Positions 1 to 8,258 of a stretch of DNA of 64,000 bases are shown piece after piece. The first letter of the stretch is position 1. The number at the start of each line of letters is the position of its first letter. A program made the translations under genes and the position numbers. Where the stretch lies: the NCBI RefSeq assembly GCF_016746095.1, contig NZ_JAERTY010000001.1, positions 372,001 through 436,000 of the forward strand, read 5' to 3'. The notes under the pieces are model-generated. The model was given only the letters and a program-made list of their open reading frames with translations. It was not told where the DNA came from and did not search any database. Source of the DNA: Sphingobacterium faecale (lineage in GTDB: Bacteria > Bacteroidota > Bacteroidia > Sphingobacteriales > Sphingobacteriaceae).

Positions 1-411
1 ATGGCTTTATTGCGCCAGGATCTTCCTTTGGAAGCGAGAGTAAATTTGAAAATCACGAATCCTACGTCGACAGTGACCAAGATCAACGAGTTTAAATATA
101 TTATTGAAATGGCTGGTAAGCCACTTTTTGAAGGAGCTGTCGCGGAGAATATCAATCTATCCAACGGACAAACTATGGTTGTACCGTTGACATTTTCTGC
201 GAACATCTTTGGTGTAGCGAAAGAACAGGGTTTTGATAAAGTTCTCAATGATATATTTACCAAAAAAAGCAATGGCTTCTTTGCTTTGAAGATCAAGCCT
301 TCGGTCAGGATTGGGGGCAAGAACTTTTTTTATCCGGGTTATATTACCGTAGATAAAGATTTTGGTAAAAGTGTTTCTAAGGCTGTTGAAAAAGGCCTTA
401 ATAAACTTTAG
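1..411 (+). CDS. LEA14-like (LEA type 2 family) protein, 5' end probably missing
   Basis: The 136 residues form a beta-rich domain with the 'NPT' turn and 'G..L..G' spacing of the LEA14/WHy family, proteins usually anchored in the bacterial envelope as lipoproteins. No signal peptide or lipobox is visible and the reading frame is open right to base 1, so the Met at base 1 is probably internal and the true start lies outside the window. The C-terminal tail from about residue 110 is Lys-rich and ends the domain. The function of such proteins in bacteria is largely unknown. The next gene is convergent and only 27 bases away. Family assignment is from sequence pattern only. Confidence 0.55.
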   Translation: MALLRQDLPLEARVNLKITNPTSTVTKINEFKYIIEMAGKPLFEGAVAENINLSNGQTMVVPLTFSANIFGVAKEQGFDKVLNDIFTKKSNGFFALKIKPSVRIGGKNFFYPGYITVDKDFGKSVSKAVEKGLNKL

Positions 412-438
412 CTTTAATGCTTAGCACTGGGCAATACA

Positions 439-1572
439 TTACCGATTGAATGTATAGCCTAGTGTTGATTCTATAAAGTCTGCTTTTCCCATATGTGCTT
501 TTATGGATATTCCGGCATTGATGTTCTTGTAGACATAATAGCGGAATCCTGCTCTTAAAAATACCCTTCTTATCTCTCCATTAAAATATTGGTTGTGGAT
601 GTAGTATCCAACGTTACCGTTCAATACAAGGTCTTTATTGAGCACATGCACAAGGTAGAATGCTGGTCCTCCGGATAACTTAGCGCTTAGCTTCCCTGTT
701 TTATCTTCCGCTATTTCTTCGTCATTACCCGAATCGGAGTAGAAGAGATCCATACCGCCTCCTATTCGCCATTTATGGCTGACGTGTCGGCTGGCATAGA
801 GACTGAATGTGGATTTAAAGTACCGACGCTCTTTGTCGCGTGCTACTTGTTTCAGCCCTGCCCCTACATTTATGTGATAGAGAATTTTCTTGGGATAGGG
901 TTCTAGTGATGTGGTATCTTTTCTATATGTCCTGCCGTCTGGCTGGTAGGTAATGGATGCTGTTAGAGGGAAAAGATTTACACCTTTGTTTGGTAATTTG
1001 AGTGCTCCGTTAGAAAAGTGGTGAAAGGCCAAGCCTACACCTGCCTTGAATTTTGGTGATAGTTTATACTGACTGCGGATGCCGAAGTCGATGTACACAT
1101 TGTTTTTAGTAGCAATAGCTAGGTTAAGGGGATTGGTATCCTCATCATAGGGCTTAAAGTTGCCAGATAGACCCAGTCCTATACGGTAGTCGAAGGACCA
1201 TTTCTCATTGTCGATGTTACCAAATGGAGTCTGGACAAAACCGTATACTGCATAAGGGCTTCCGACGATGTCGTTGTTAAATGTGCTGCTGTAAAAGCCA
1301 ATCCCATATATGGGATTGTTGTACAGTTTGAAATATTGGTCACTTTTGGAATTTATTTTCCAACCTACTTTGAGATTGAAGCCATTGTAGTAAGCATCTT
1401 TGAATGTGGTGCTTTTTAACTCTCCTGTTGCTAAAATTCCTCCGTTTTCTATCTCGGCCTCTATTATTAGCGAGTTTTTGATTACCATGTTTGTTAATGT
1501 GTCGGTTGAGGCCCAGGCCAAGCTCAAACTTAGTAATGCTGCCAACAGGGATATAAGGAATTTAGTCTTCAA
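439..1572 (-). CDS. acyloxyacyl hydrolase (PagL-like lipid A 3-O-deacylase family)
   Basis: A 377-residue outer-membrane beta-barrel candidate with an N-terminal signal peptide (hydrophobic residues about 5-21, cleavage near AWA-S). The segment around residues 186-200, 'HHFSNGALKLPNKGVN', matches the PagL-type catalytic His-Ser-Asn region, in which His and Ser are catalytic. The alternating aromatic strands before and after it fit a barrel. PagL enzymes remove the 3-O-acyl chain from lipid A in the outer leaflet. The start is a TTG: there is no upstream ATG before an in-frame TAA four codons earlier, and using the next Met (residue 29) would delete the signal peptide. It stands alone on the minus strand, convergent with the gene to its left. 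Confidence 0.75.
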   Translation of the reverse strand: MKTKFLISLLAALLSLSLAWASTDTLTNMVIKNSLIIEAEIENGGILATGELKSTTFKDAYYNGFNLKVGWKINSKSDQYFKLYNNPIYGIGFYSSTFNNDIVGSPYAVYGFVQTPFGNIDNEKWSFDYRIGLGLSGNFKPYDEDTNPLNLAIATKNNVYIDFGIRSQYKLSPKFKAGVGLAFHHFSNGALKLPNKGVNLFPLTASITYQPDGRTYRKDTTSLEPYPKKILYHINVGAGLKQVARDKERRYFKSTFSLYASRHVSHKWRIGGGMDLFYSDSGNDEEIAEDKTGKLSAKLSGGPAFYLVHVLNKDLVLNGNVGYYIHNQYFNGEIRRVFLRAGFRYYVYKNINAGISIKAHMGKADFIESTLGYTFNR

Positions 1573-1643
1573 GATGATGTATTATTAGATGCCAAGTCAT
1601 AAATTTGGACAAAAATATTAAAATATAAGCAATCCTGAACTCG

Positions 1644-2558
1644 ATGGTTAACTTTTTCATTATCCTAGTTTGTTTATTAATCGGATATTTATTCCGTTTT
1701 TTTAAGTTAGCAGATAAAGACAACTATAAAATAGTTAATAATTGGATTATTTATGTTGGGTTACCTGCTATCGCTCTTTTGCATATGCCCAAGATCGATT
1801 GGAGTGTGCAATATCTCTTTACGGCTTTACTGCCATTTTTTATTTTCGGTCTTTCTTATGTTTTCTTTCGTCTGATTCAGCCTATTTTTGATTTTTCTTC
1901 ACGGACATTGACTACATTAATCATTGTGTCGGGTCTCAGTAATACTTCTTTTGTTGGGTTTCCGCTTATTATTAGTTTTTTTGGAGTGGAGCAGCTGAAA
2001 GTAGGCATCGTGAGTGATCAGGCGACATTTTTTGTGCTTTCTTCTTTTGGGGTATTTTTGGCGACTAGTTTTAAACCTCAACGTATAAAAACGGTGCAAA
2101 AATACAAGCTCATAGCAAGGCGTATATTGTCTTTTCCCCCTTTTGTAGCGGCTTTGTTTGCTTTGTGTTTTCAGGACGTTCTCCGACTGATTTCATTGGA
2201 TGATTTTTTGGGTAGTCTGGCGGCTACAGTAAGTCCTTTGGCTTTATTTTCTATTGGTCTTCAATTACACTTTCAGCGTATTGGAACGGAAATTAATGCG
2301 ATAGGCGCTTCTCTTTTTTATAAATTGCTTTTGGCTCCAACCTTTGCGCTGCTGGTTGCGACAGTCATGGGATGGAAGGGAGTTTTTTTTCAAGTATCAG
2401 TTTTTGAAATGGCAATGCCTAGTTTGGTCGCTTCGAGTATTGTGATTCAGAGTTTTGGGCTTAACGCTAAACTAGCAAATACGATTATCGGTCTAAGTAT
2501 TCTATTTGGACTTGCCTTGGTGTTTTTGTGGCATAGTGTAATTATTACACTTCTGTAA
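1644..2558 (+). CDS. AEC-family (auxin efflux carrier-type) permease
   Basis: A 304-residue polytopic membrane protein with about ten hydrophobic segments in two halves. The N-terminal 'GLPAIALL' and the 'SGLSNTSFVGFPLI' segment near residue 95 are characteristic of the AEC/PIN family (Mem_trans), whose bacterial members move small organic acids or amino acids. The C-terminal half contains the matching 'FEMAMPSLVASSIV' element. Length is normal for the family. It is monocistronic and divergent from the PagL-like gene, with about 70 AT-rich bases between the two starts. The substrate cannot be read from the sequence. Confidence 0.85.
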   Translation: MVNFFIILVCLLIGYLFRFFKLADKDNYKIVNNWIIYVGLPAIALLHMPKIDWSVQYLFTALLPFFIFGLSYVFFRLIQPIFDFSSRTLTTLIIVSGLSNTSFVGFPLIISFFGVEQLKVGIVSDQATFFVLSSFGVFLATSFKPQRIKTVQKYKLIARRILSFPPFVAALFALCFQDVLRLISLDDFLGSLAATVSPLALFSIGLQLHFQRIGTEINAIGASLFYKLLLAPTFALLVATVMGWKGVFFQVSVFEMAMPSLVASSIVIQSFGLNAKLANTIIGLSILFGLALVFLWHSVIITLL

Positions 2559-2655
2559 CATAAATGTTATAGAGAATTGGGGCTATAATTTGATTTTACT
2601 TTTACCTTTATTAAAACATTAAAGGCAATTAGCTTATAAACCCGTTGTGAGATAC

Positions 2656-3621
2656 ATGAAGAGACTTTTTTTTGCGCTATTAGTATTGAGCGTCAGTTCT
2701 GTAAAAGCTCAGGATAAAACATTTAAAAAATACGTTCAGGAGATTAATGGCACTTCTTTGTCATTTTCAATGGAGCCCATCCCTGGAGGACAATTTAGGA
2801 TGGGGAGTAAATCCGGCGAAGCGGATGAATCTCCGGTGCATTCAGTTAAAGTGGCTCCGTTTTGGATGGGGACTTATGAAGTTACCTGGGATCTTTACGA
2901 GCCATTTTTGTATAAGGATTATGAACTTTCTAAACAGAAAGAGGGAGCAGTTCCTTCGGAAGTCGATGCGGTAACCCGGCCCACTAAGCCTTATTTAGAT
3001 ATGACATTTGGCATGGGGAAAGAAGGGCATCCGGCATTGGCAATGACGCATTATAATGCGATTCAGTTTTGTAAGTGGTTATATATTAGAACTGGTGTTT
3101 TTTATCGGTTACCTACAGAAGCAGAATGGGAATTTGCCTGTCGAGCAGGGTCAGATAAGGCTTATTTTTTTGGTGAAGATGCTTCGATGTTAGGGGATTA
3201 TGCTTGGTATGCTGCAAATAGTGATAAACATACACATAAGGTAGGAGAGAAGAAGCCTAATGCCTATGGATTGTACGATATGTTGGGCAATGTTTCGGAA
3301 TGGACTTATGACCAATATATACCTACTTTCTATAGTCAATTTGAAGGTAAAGTCGGGGATAATCCCGTAGCAGAACCTACAGAGTTATATGCTCATGTAG
3401 TACGTGGTGGATCTTTCGATAGCCCAGCTAAGGCTTTGCGTTCGTCGGCAAGAGGGGCGTCCGATCCTGTTTGGAAACAGTTGGATCCTCAGATGCCTAA
3501 ATCGAACTGGTGGTTTCCGGAGGCTCCTTTTGTAGGTATGCGATTGGTGAGACCTGTAAAAGCACCTTCGCATGAAGAGGCCATGGCGTATTATGATAAA
3601 GCACCGATAGAAGATTTTTAA
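2656..3621 (+). CDS. FGE/SUMF1-fold secreted protein lacking the catalytic Cys pair
   Basis: The frame could begin at a GTG at 2647, but the ATG at 2656 gives a clean signal peptide (MKRLFFALLVLSVSSVKAQ) and is preferred. The mature protein is a formylglycine-generating-enzyme fold: 'RMGS' near residue 50, 'LPTEAEWEFACRAG' in the middle, 'YDMLGNVSEWTYD', then 'VVRGGSFDS' and 'GMRLVRP' at the C-terminus. In true FGEs the region after RGGS carries two Cys that hold copper. Here that stretch (roughly residues 257-275) has none, so sulfatase activation is unlikely and a binding, structural or different oxidative role is more probable. It opens the Tat/sugar-oxidation gene run, 26 bases before the next gene. 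Confidence 0.75.
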   Translation: MKRLFFALLVLSVSSVKAQDKTFKKYVQEINGTSLSFSMEPIPGGQFRMGSKSGEADESPVHSVKVAPFWMGTYEVTWDLYEPFLYKDYELSKQKEGAVPSEVDAVTRPTKPYLDMTFGMGKEGHPALAMTHYNAIQFCKWLYIRTGVFYRLPTEAEWEFACRAGSDKAYFFGEDASMLGDYAWYAANSDKHTHKVGEKKPNAYGLYDMLGNVSEWTYDQYIPTFYSQFEGKVGDNPVAEPTELYAHVVRGGSFDSPAKALRSSARGASDPVWKQLDPQMPKSNWWFPEAPFVGMRLVRPVKAPSHEEAMAYYDKAPIEDF

Positions 3622-3647
3622 ACCCTATACCAATTATATTATAAGTT

Positions 3648-4961
3648 ATGAGTCATTTTAATAGGAGAGATTTCTTAAAATCAACTTCGATTATTGCAGG
3701 AAGCACAATTATCGCAAGCTCCCCCTTGTCATCCGTTTTTGCCGCAGGCACAGACGTTATCCGTGTTGCTGTTATTGGCTGTGGAGGGCGTGGTACCGGG
3801 GCGGCTGTAGACGCACTAGAGTCGGGACAGCAGATTAAAATTGTAGCGATGGCTGATGCGTTTAAGGATAATCTAGATTCAGCGTATACTAATCTTCAAA
3901 AGAAGTATGCCGATAAGATGGATGTTCCTGATAGTCGCAAATACGTTGGGTTTGATGCTTATAAAGCGGCTATAAAGGATGCAGATGTTGTGATTTTGAC
4001 TACTCCTCCAGGATTTCGTCCGATACATTTTGAGGAAGCAATTAAAGCTGGGAAACATGTTTTTATGGAAAAACCTGTTGCCGTAGATATTCCTGGTATC
4101 CGTAAGGTTCTCGAAGTAGCTGCCGAAGCCAAGCGTAAGAAGTTAAATGTCGTAGTAGGACTTCAGCGTCGTTACCAGACGAATTATCGGGAAGCTATAA
4201 AGCGTATTCAGGATGGTGCTATCGGTGATGTCGTGGCTGGTCAGGTCTATTGGAATAGTGGCGGCGTATGGGTGAGGCCTCGTAAACCAGAACAAACAGA
4301 GATGGAATATCAGATGCGCAATTGGTATTATTTTAATTGGCTCTGTGGTGATCATATCGTCGAACAGCATGTGCATAATATTGATGTTGCCAACTGGGTG
4401 AAAGGAAAATACCCTATTTCTATTGAAGGTACGGGATCACGCGCTCACCGCACGGGTAAGGACTATGGCGAAATCTATGATAATTTTGCGATAGAGATGA
4501 CTTATGATGATGGTTCTGTGGTCTACAGTCAGTGCCGTCATTTTGAGGGGACGCATAATAGGGTGGAAGAAGCTTTTCAGGCCACAAAAGGTAGAGTCTA
4601 TCTGTCTGCCGGTAATCAGGCTGTGTTATGGGATGCAAATGGTAAGGAGATTTATCGTCATGATGCAAAAGGTAATCCAAATCCTTATCGCCAAGAGCAT
4701 GTCGAATTGTTTGCTGCAATCGCAAAAGGGGAGTACAAGTTTGATAATGCAGAGTATGGTGCTTATAGTACATTGACCGGGATTATAGGGCGTCTCGCAT
4801 GCTATACGGGGACTGTGATCAAGTGGGAGAAAGCGATTCAATCGAATATCTCGATTATGCCTGAACATTACGCTTGGGATGCATTACCACGTCCTTTGCC
4901 AGATGCTGACGGTTTATATCCTGTAGCGGTACCTGGTATTAACACAGCCTTATATATCTAA
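3648..4961 (+). CDS. Tat-exported Gfo/Idh/MocA-family oxidoreductase (first copy)
   Basis: 437 residues with a twin-arginine signal (RRDFLK at residues 6-11, hydrophobic stretch, Ala-rich cleavage region near residue 33), so it is exported folded with its cofactor. The NAD(P)-binding glycine motif 'VAVIGCGGRGTGAA' begins near residue 40, and the 'EKPVAVD' motif contains the family's catalytic-region Lys. The C-terminal half has the usual alpha/beta substrate domain. Exported members of this family in Bacteroidota take part in oxidation and reduction at C3 of glycosides. The neighbouring GMC flavoprotein, TIM barrel and second Gfo/Idh/MocA protein support a shared sugar pathway. The exact substrate is unknown. 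Confidence 0.82.
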   Translation: MSHFNRRDFLKSTSIIAGSTIIASSPLSSVFAAGTDVIRVAVIGCGGRGTGAAVDALESGQQIKIVAMADAFKDNLDSAYTNLQKKYADKMDVPDSRKYVGFDAYKAAIKDADVVILTTPPGFRPIHFEEAIKAGKHVFMEKPVAVDIPGIRKVLEVAAEAKRKKLNVVVGLQRRYQTNYREAIKRIQDGAIGDVVAGQVYWNSGGVWVRPRKPEQTEMEYQMRNWYYFNWLCGDHIVEQHVHNIDVANWVKGKYPISIEGTGSRAHRTGKDYGEIYDNFAIEMTYDDGSVVYSQCRHFEGTHNRVEEAFQATKGRVYLSAGNQAVLWDANGKEIYRHDAKGNPNPYRQEHVELFAAIAKGEYKFDNAEYGAYSTLTGIIGRLACYTGTVIKWEKAIQSNISIMPEHYAWDALPRPLPDADGLYPVAVPGINTALYI

Positions 4962-4970
4962 TTATTGAAC

Positions 4971-6002
4971 ATGTTTGCTAGTGCTATTCATCGGATGTTT
5001 TTTGGTTTCCCCACCTATGTAGGGGTGTTTCGATGTGGCTTTTTTTTCTGTTTTTTTCTGCTGACAGCTTCTCTTTATGGGCAAGAGTCCCATGTGTTGT
5101 CAGGGAGAGCACAGGGCACCACTTATCAAATTAAGTATTATGGTGAGGAGCGGATTTCGAAACAAGAAATCGATAGTGTCTTAAAAGTAATAGACCAGTC
5201 GATGTCGCTCTACGATGCAAATTCTATTATTTGCCAATTTAATGATCCTAATGTGTCCGAGGTAACTATGGATGATCATATGGCGAAAGTTGTTCAAGCG
5301 AGTTGGAAAACCTATCAGGATACTCGTGGTTATTTCGATATTACGGTGTATCCGCTTGTGAAAATATGGGGATTTGGAGCGGATGGTGCAAAGAATGTTC
5401 CGAGCCAAGAGGTAATAGATAGTGTACGGCAGATTATCGGGATGAAGAAATTGGAAGTGAAGGGAAATAGGTTAGTCAAACGTGTGCGGAATGTTTCTAT
5501 CGATTTAAATGGGATTGCGCAGGGATATTCTGTCGATGTATTGGCCACTCATTTAACAAGTAGGGGAGTTAAAGATTTTTTGGTGGAGTTGGGAGGAGAG
5601 ATCCGATCATTTGGATCTAAGCCTGATGGGCCTTTTGTGGTGGAGTTGTATAGACCAACACATATTGCTAAAGGAGAAATGCTCCGAGTGAAGATGAGTA
5701 ACAACGCTATTACCAGTTCAGGAGTTTACGAACAACAACGTAAGGTGAATGGGAAGATGATATCCCATCATATGAACCCATTGACGGGACAACCTTTGCA
5801 GAGCACTATTGTGAGTGCTACCGTGATTGCGAAGACAGCGATGGAAGCAGATGCTTTGGATAACTATTTTATGAGTTTAACTCCTGAAGAGGCTATTCGG
5901 TTTGCTAATAAACGCAAGAATGTGGAACTGTATCTCATTTGTTTTGAGGATAACACTTTTAAGGAGTTGCAAAGCTCGGGATTTAATAACTATATTTATT
6001 AA
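4971..6002 (+). CDS. apbE: FAD:protein FMN transferase (ApbE)
   Basis: ApbE attaches FMN covalently to Thr/Ser of extracytoplasmic redox proteins. Visible features are an N-terminal hydrophobic export segment, 'GTTYQIKYYG' near the mature N-terminus, 'DLNGIAQGYSVD' around the FAD-binding loop, 'ELGGEIRSFG', the 'HHMNPLTGQP' motif with metal/FAD contacts, and 'TAMEADALDNYFM' near the C-terminus. Length (about 343 residues) is normal. The frame is open to a TTG at 4965; the ATG at 4971 is preferred. It lies 9 bases after the first Gfo/Idh/MocA gene, inside the operon. No obvious flavinylation acceptor motif was seen in adjacent proteins, so its client may be elsewhere. Confidence 0.88.
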   Translation: MFASAIHRMFFGFPTYVGVFRCGFFFCFFLLTASLYGQESHVLSGRAQGTTYQIKYYGEERISKQEIDSVLKVIDQSMSLYDANSIICQFNDPNVSEVTMDDHMAKVVQASWKTYQDTRGYFDITVYPLVKIWGFGADGAKNVPSQEVIDSVRQIIGMKKLEVKGNRLVKRVRNVSIDLNGIAQGYSVDVLATHLTSRGVKDFLVELGGEIRSFGSKPDGPFVVELYRPTHIAKGEMLRVKMSNNAITSSGVYEQQRKVNGKMISHHMNPLTGQPLQSTIVSATVIAKTAMEADALDNYFMSLTPEEAIRFANKRKNVELYLICFEDNTFKELQSSGFNNYIY

Positions 6003-6035
6003 CGTGATCAACGGATAAACCTTTTTAATAAAGTA

Positions 6036-6953
6036 ATGAAAAGATCTGATTTTATAAAAAACTCAGGATTGCTATTTGGAAGTAGCTTGTTAGTTCCATC
6101 ACTATCGCATGCTTCTGTAAGTGATGGGGGGACGAAAGGAGGAGCTGCTTTTCAGCTTGATTATGCACCTCATCAAGGTATGTTCAGTGCAAGTGCCGGC
6201 AAGAATTTTCTTGATGAAATAAAGTACATGCATGATTTAGGCTTTCGCAGCATCGAAGATAACGGTATGACGGGAAGAACGGTGGATGAACAGAAGAAAG
6301 TTGGAGAACTTCTTTCGAAGTTAGGTATGCGAATGGGCGTATTTGTTGTTCCTAAAGGAGGCAATGGTGCGAATACGCTTGCGGCAGGAAAAGAAGAACA
6401 TGTAGATATATTTCTGAAAGGATGTCGGGAGTCTATCGAGACTGCAAAACGGGTAAATGCAAAATGGATTACGGTGGTACCAGGTGATTATGAACGCCGC
6501 CTTCCTATTGGAGTGCAAACCGCAAATGTTATTGAGGGATTGAAGCGTGGCGCTGAATTGTTGGAACCTCACGGTATTACAATGGTTTTGGAACCGCTAA
6601 GTGATACACCTGATTTGTTTCTGCGATTTACAGACCAAGCTTATGAAATATGTAAAGCGGTAGATAGTCCATCGTGTAAGATTTTGTACGATGCTTATCA
6701 TCAACAGAAGAACGAAGGTAATCTGATCAATTTTATGAATCAATGTTGGAGTGAGATTGCTTATATCCAAGTGGGTGATAATCCTGGTCGTAAAGAACCA
6801 ACAACAGGAGAGATCAATTATAAAAATGTTTTTAAATGGCTTTATAATAAGGGGTATACAGGAGTTGTGGGGATGGAGCATGGGATGTCAAAAGGAGGGA
6901 AAGAAGGGGAAGAAGCTTTGGTAAAGGCATATAGAGAAGTCGATAATTTCTAA
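6036..6953 (+). CDS. hydroxypyruvate-isomerase-like TIM-barrel protein, exported
   Basis: A 305-residue xylose-isomerase-like TIM barrel (AP-endonuclease-2 superfamily) preceded by a signal sequence with a KR motif (MKRSDFIKNSG) resembling the Tat signals of its neighbours. Metal ligands are visible as 'MVLEPLSD' (Glu), 'ILYDAYHQQKNEG' (Asp, His), 'QVGDNPGRKEPTTGEINY' and 'VGMEHG' (Glu). The DNPGR..P.TGEINY string is the hallmark of the Hyi subgroup. Cytoplasmic Hyi interconverts hydroxypyruvate and tartronate semialdehyde. An exported copy beside sugar oxidoreductases more likely handles an oxidised sugar (isomerase, epimerase or keto-glycoside lyase). It sits 33 bases after apbE and 13 before the permease. 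Confidence 0.8.
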   Translation: MKRSDFIKNSGLLFGSSLLVPSLSHASVSDGGTKGGAAFQLDYAPHQGMFSASAGKNFLDEIKYMHDLGFRSIEDNGMTGRTVDEQKKVGELLSKLGMRMGVFVVPKGGNGANTLAAGKEEHVDIFLKGCRESIETAKRVNAKWITVVPGDYERRLPIGVQTANVIEGLKRGAELLEPHGITMVLEPLSDTPDLFLRFTDQAYEICKAVDSPSCKILYDAYHQQKNEGNLINFMNQCWSEIAYIQVGDNPGRKEPTTGEINYKNVFKWLYNKGYTGVVGMEHGMSKGGKEGEEALVKAYREVDNF

Positions 6954-6966
6954 TCAATTTAAACTT

Positions 6967-8214
6967 ATGAATTCAACTACGAAAGTCAAACTGTCGTTTA
7001 TGATGTTCCTCGAATTTTTTATTTGGGGGTCTTGGTTTGTTACCTTGGGTACATTCCTTATCAAAAACTTGAGTGCAGGTCAATTTGAGATTGCGAATGT
7101 GTTTTCTACACAATCTCTTGGGGCGATTATTGCTCCTTTTATTATCGGAATGATCGCCGATCGTTATTTCAATGCCGAGCGTATTTTGGGTATTTTACAT
7201 TTAGTAGGTGCTATTTTGATGTATCAAATGTATCAAGCACCTGATGTGACGGTATTTTACCCTTATGTATTGTCCTATATGATTCTGTATATGCCTACTT
7301 TGTCGTTGGTGAATTCGGTGTCTTTCCGACAGCTGGCTAATCCGGAGAAGGAGTTTTCTGGAATTCGGATCTGGGGTACTATTGGTTGGATTGTTGCTGG
7401 ATTATCAATAAGTTATTTGTTTAAGTGGGATGGTGCTGAGGCTTCTGCACAAGGTGCTTTGAAAAATACATTTTTGATGGCCGGTGTTGCTTCTTTGGTG
7501 CTCGGATTGTTTTCTTTTGTGTTGCCTAAAACACCTCCAGTTAAAGCGTCTGCAGAGGAAAAGCCTTCATTTGCTTCTATTATTGGCTTAGATGCTATCA
7601 AGTTATTGAAAGATAAGAATTTCTTGATTTTCTTTATCTCCTCGATCTTGATTTGTATTCCTCTTGCTTTTTATTATCAAAATGCAAATCCCTTTTTAGA
7701 TCAAATCGGTTTGGAAAATCCAACAGGGAAAATGACCATTGGTCAAATCTCAGAAGTGGGATTTCTTTTGCTTTTACCGTTGTTCTTTACTCGTTTTGGC
7801 TTTAAGAAAACCATTTTGGTGGGGATGTTGGCGTGGGCTGTCCGCTATTTGCTTTTTGCCTATGGCAATGCTGGAGATCTTTCGTTTATGTTGATCCTAG
7901 GTATTGCATTGCATGGTATCTGCTATGATTTCTTTTTTGTTTCAGGACAGATCTATACGGACAGTAAGGCTGGAGAAAAATATAAAAGTGCTGCACAAGG
8001 TCTGATTACTTTGGCTACTTATGGTGTAGGACAATTAATCGGTTTTTGGGTAGCTGGATATGTTGGCGAAATGTATAAAGACCTGCAAGAATCTAATGTT
8101 GCTGCATTTTGGCAGCAAACCTGGATTATTCCTGCCGGAATCGCGTTGGTTGTGATGGTTATTTTTATGCTGCTTTTTAAAGATGAAAAAGTCGGAACAG
8201 CAGCTAAAGTTTAG
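6967..8214 (+). CDS. NupG-family nucleoside/sugar:H+ symporter (MFS)
   Basis: 415 residues, twelve predicted membrane helices. The N-terminus 'FMMFLEFFIWGSWFVTLG' and 'GAIIAPFIIGMIADRYF' in helices 1-3, and the conserved first-half 'FRQLANPEKEFSGIRIWGT' loop, place it in the Nuc_H_symport/NupG group. E. coli NupG imports nucleosides, but many Bacteroidota homologues sit in sugar-catabolic operons and probably import sugars or keto-sugars. Here it follows the TIM barrel by 13 bases and precedes the GMC gene by 44, so it is the likely inner-membrane importer for the product of the periplasmic oxidation steps. Confidence 0.85.
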   Translation: MNSTTKVKLSFMMFLEFFIWGSWFVTLGTFLIKNLSAGQFEIANVFSTQSLGAIIAPFIIGMIADRYFNAERILGILHLVGAILMYQMYQAPDVTVFYPYVLSYMILYMPTLSLVNSVSFRQLANPEKEFSGIRIWGTIGWIVAGLSISYLFKWDGAEASAQGALKNTFLMAGVASLVLGLFSFVLPKTPPVKASAEEKPSFASIIGLDAIKLLKDKNFLIFFISSILICIPLAFYYQNANPFLDQIGLENPTGKMTIGQISEVGFLLLLPLFFTRFGFKKTILVGMLAWAVRYLLFAYGNAGDLSFMLILGIALHGICYDFFFVSGQIYTDSKAGEKYKSAAQGLITLATYGVGQLIGFWVAGYVGEMYKDLQESNVAAFWQQTWIIPAGIALVVMVIFMLLFKDEKVGTAAKV

Positions 8215-8258
8215 TTAAGAAATAGAGAGAGATTAATAAATAAAAAATATTTAAAGTC

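Noticed and set aside
2555..2575. Short hairpin TAACAT/ATGTTA as terminator of the AEC transporter gene
   Set aside because: Only six AT-rich pairs with a 2-base loop and no T-run.
2656..3621. Sulfatase-activating formylglycine-generating enzyme
   Set aside because: The catalytic Cys pair is missing and no sulfatase is nearby.
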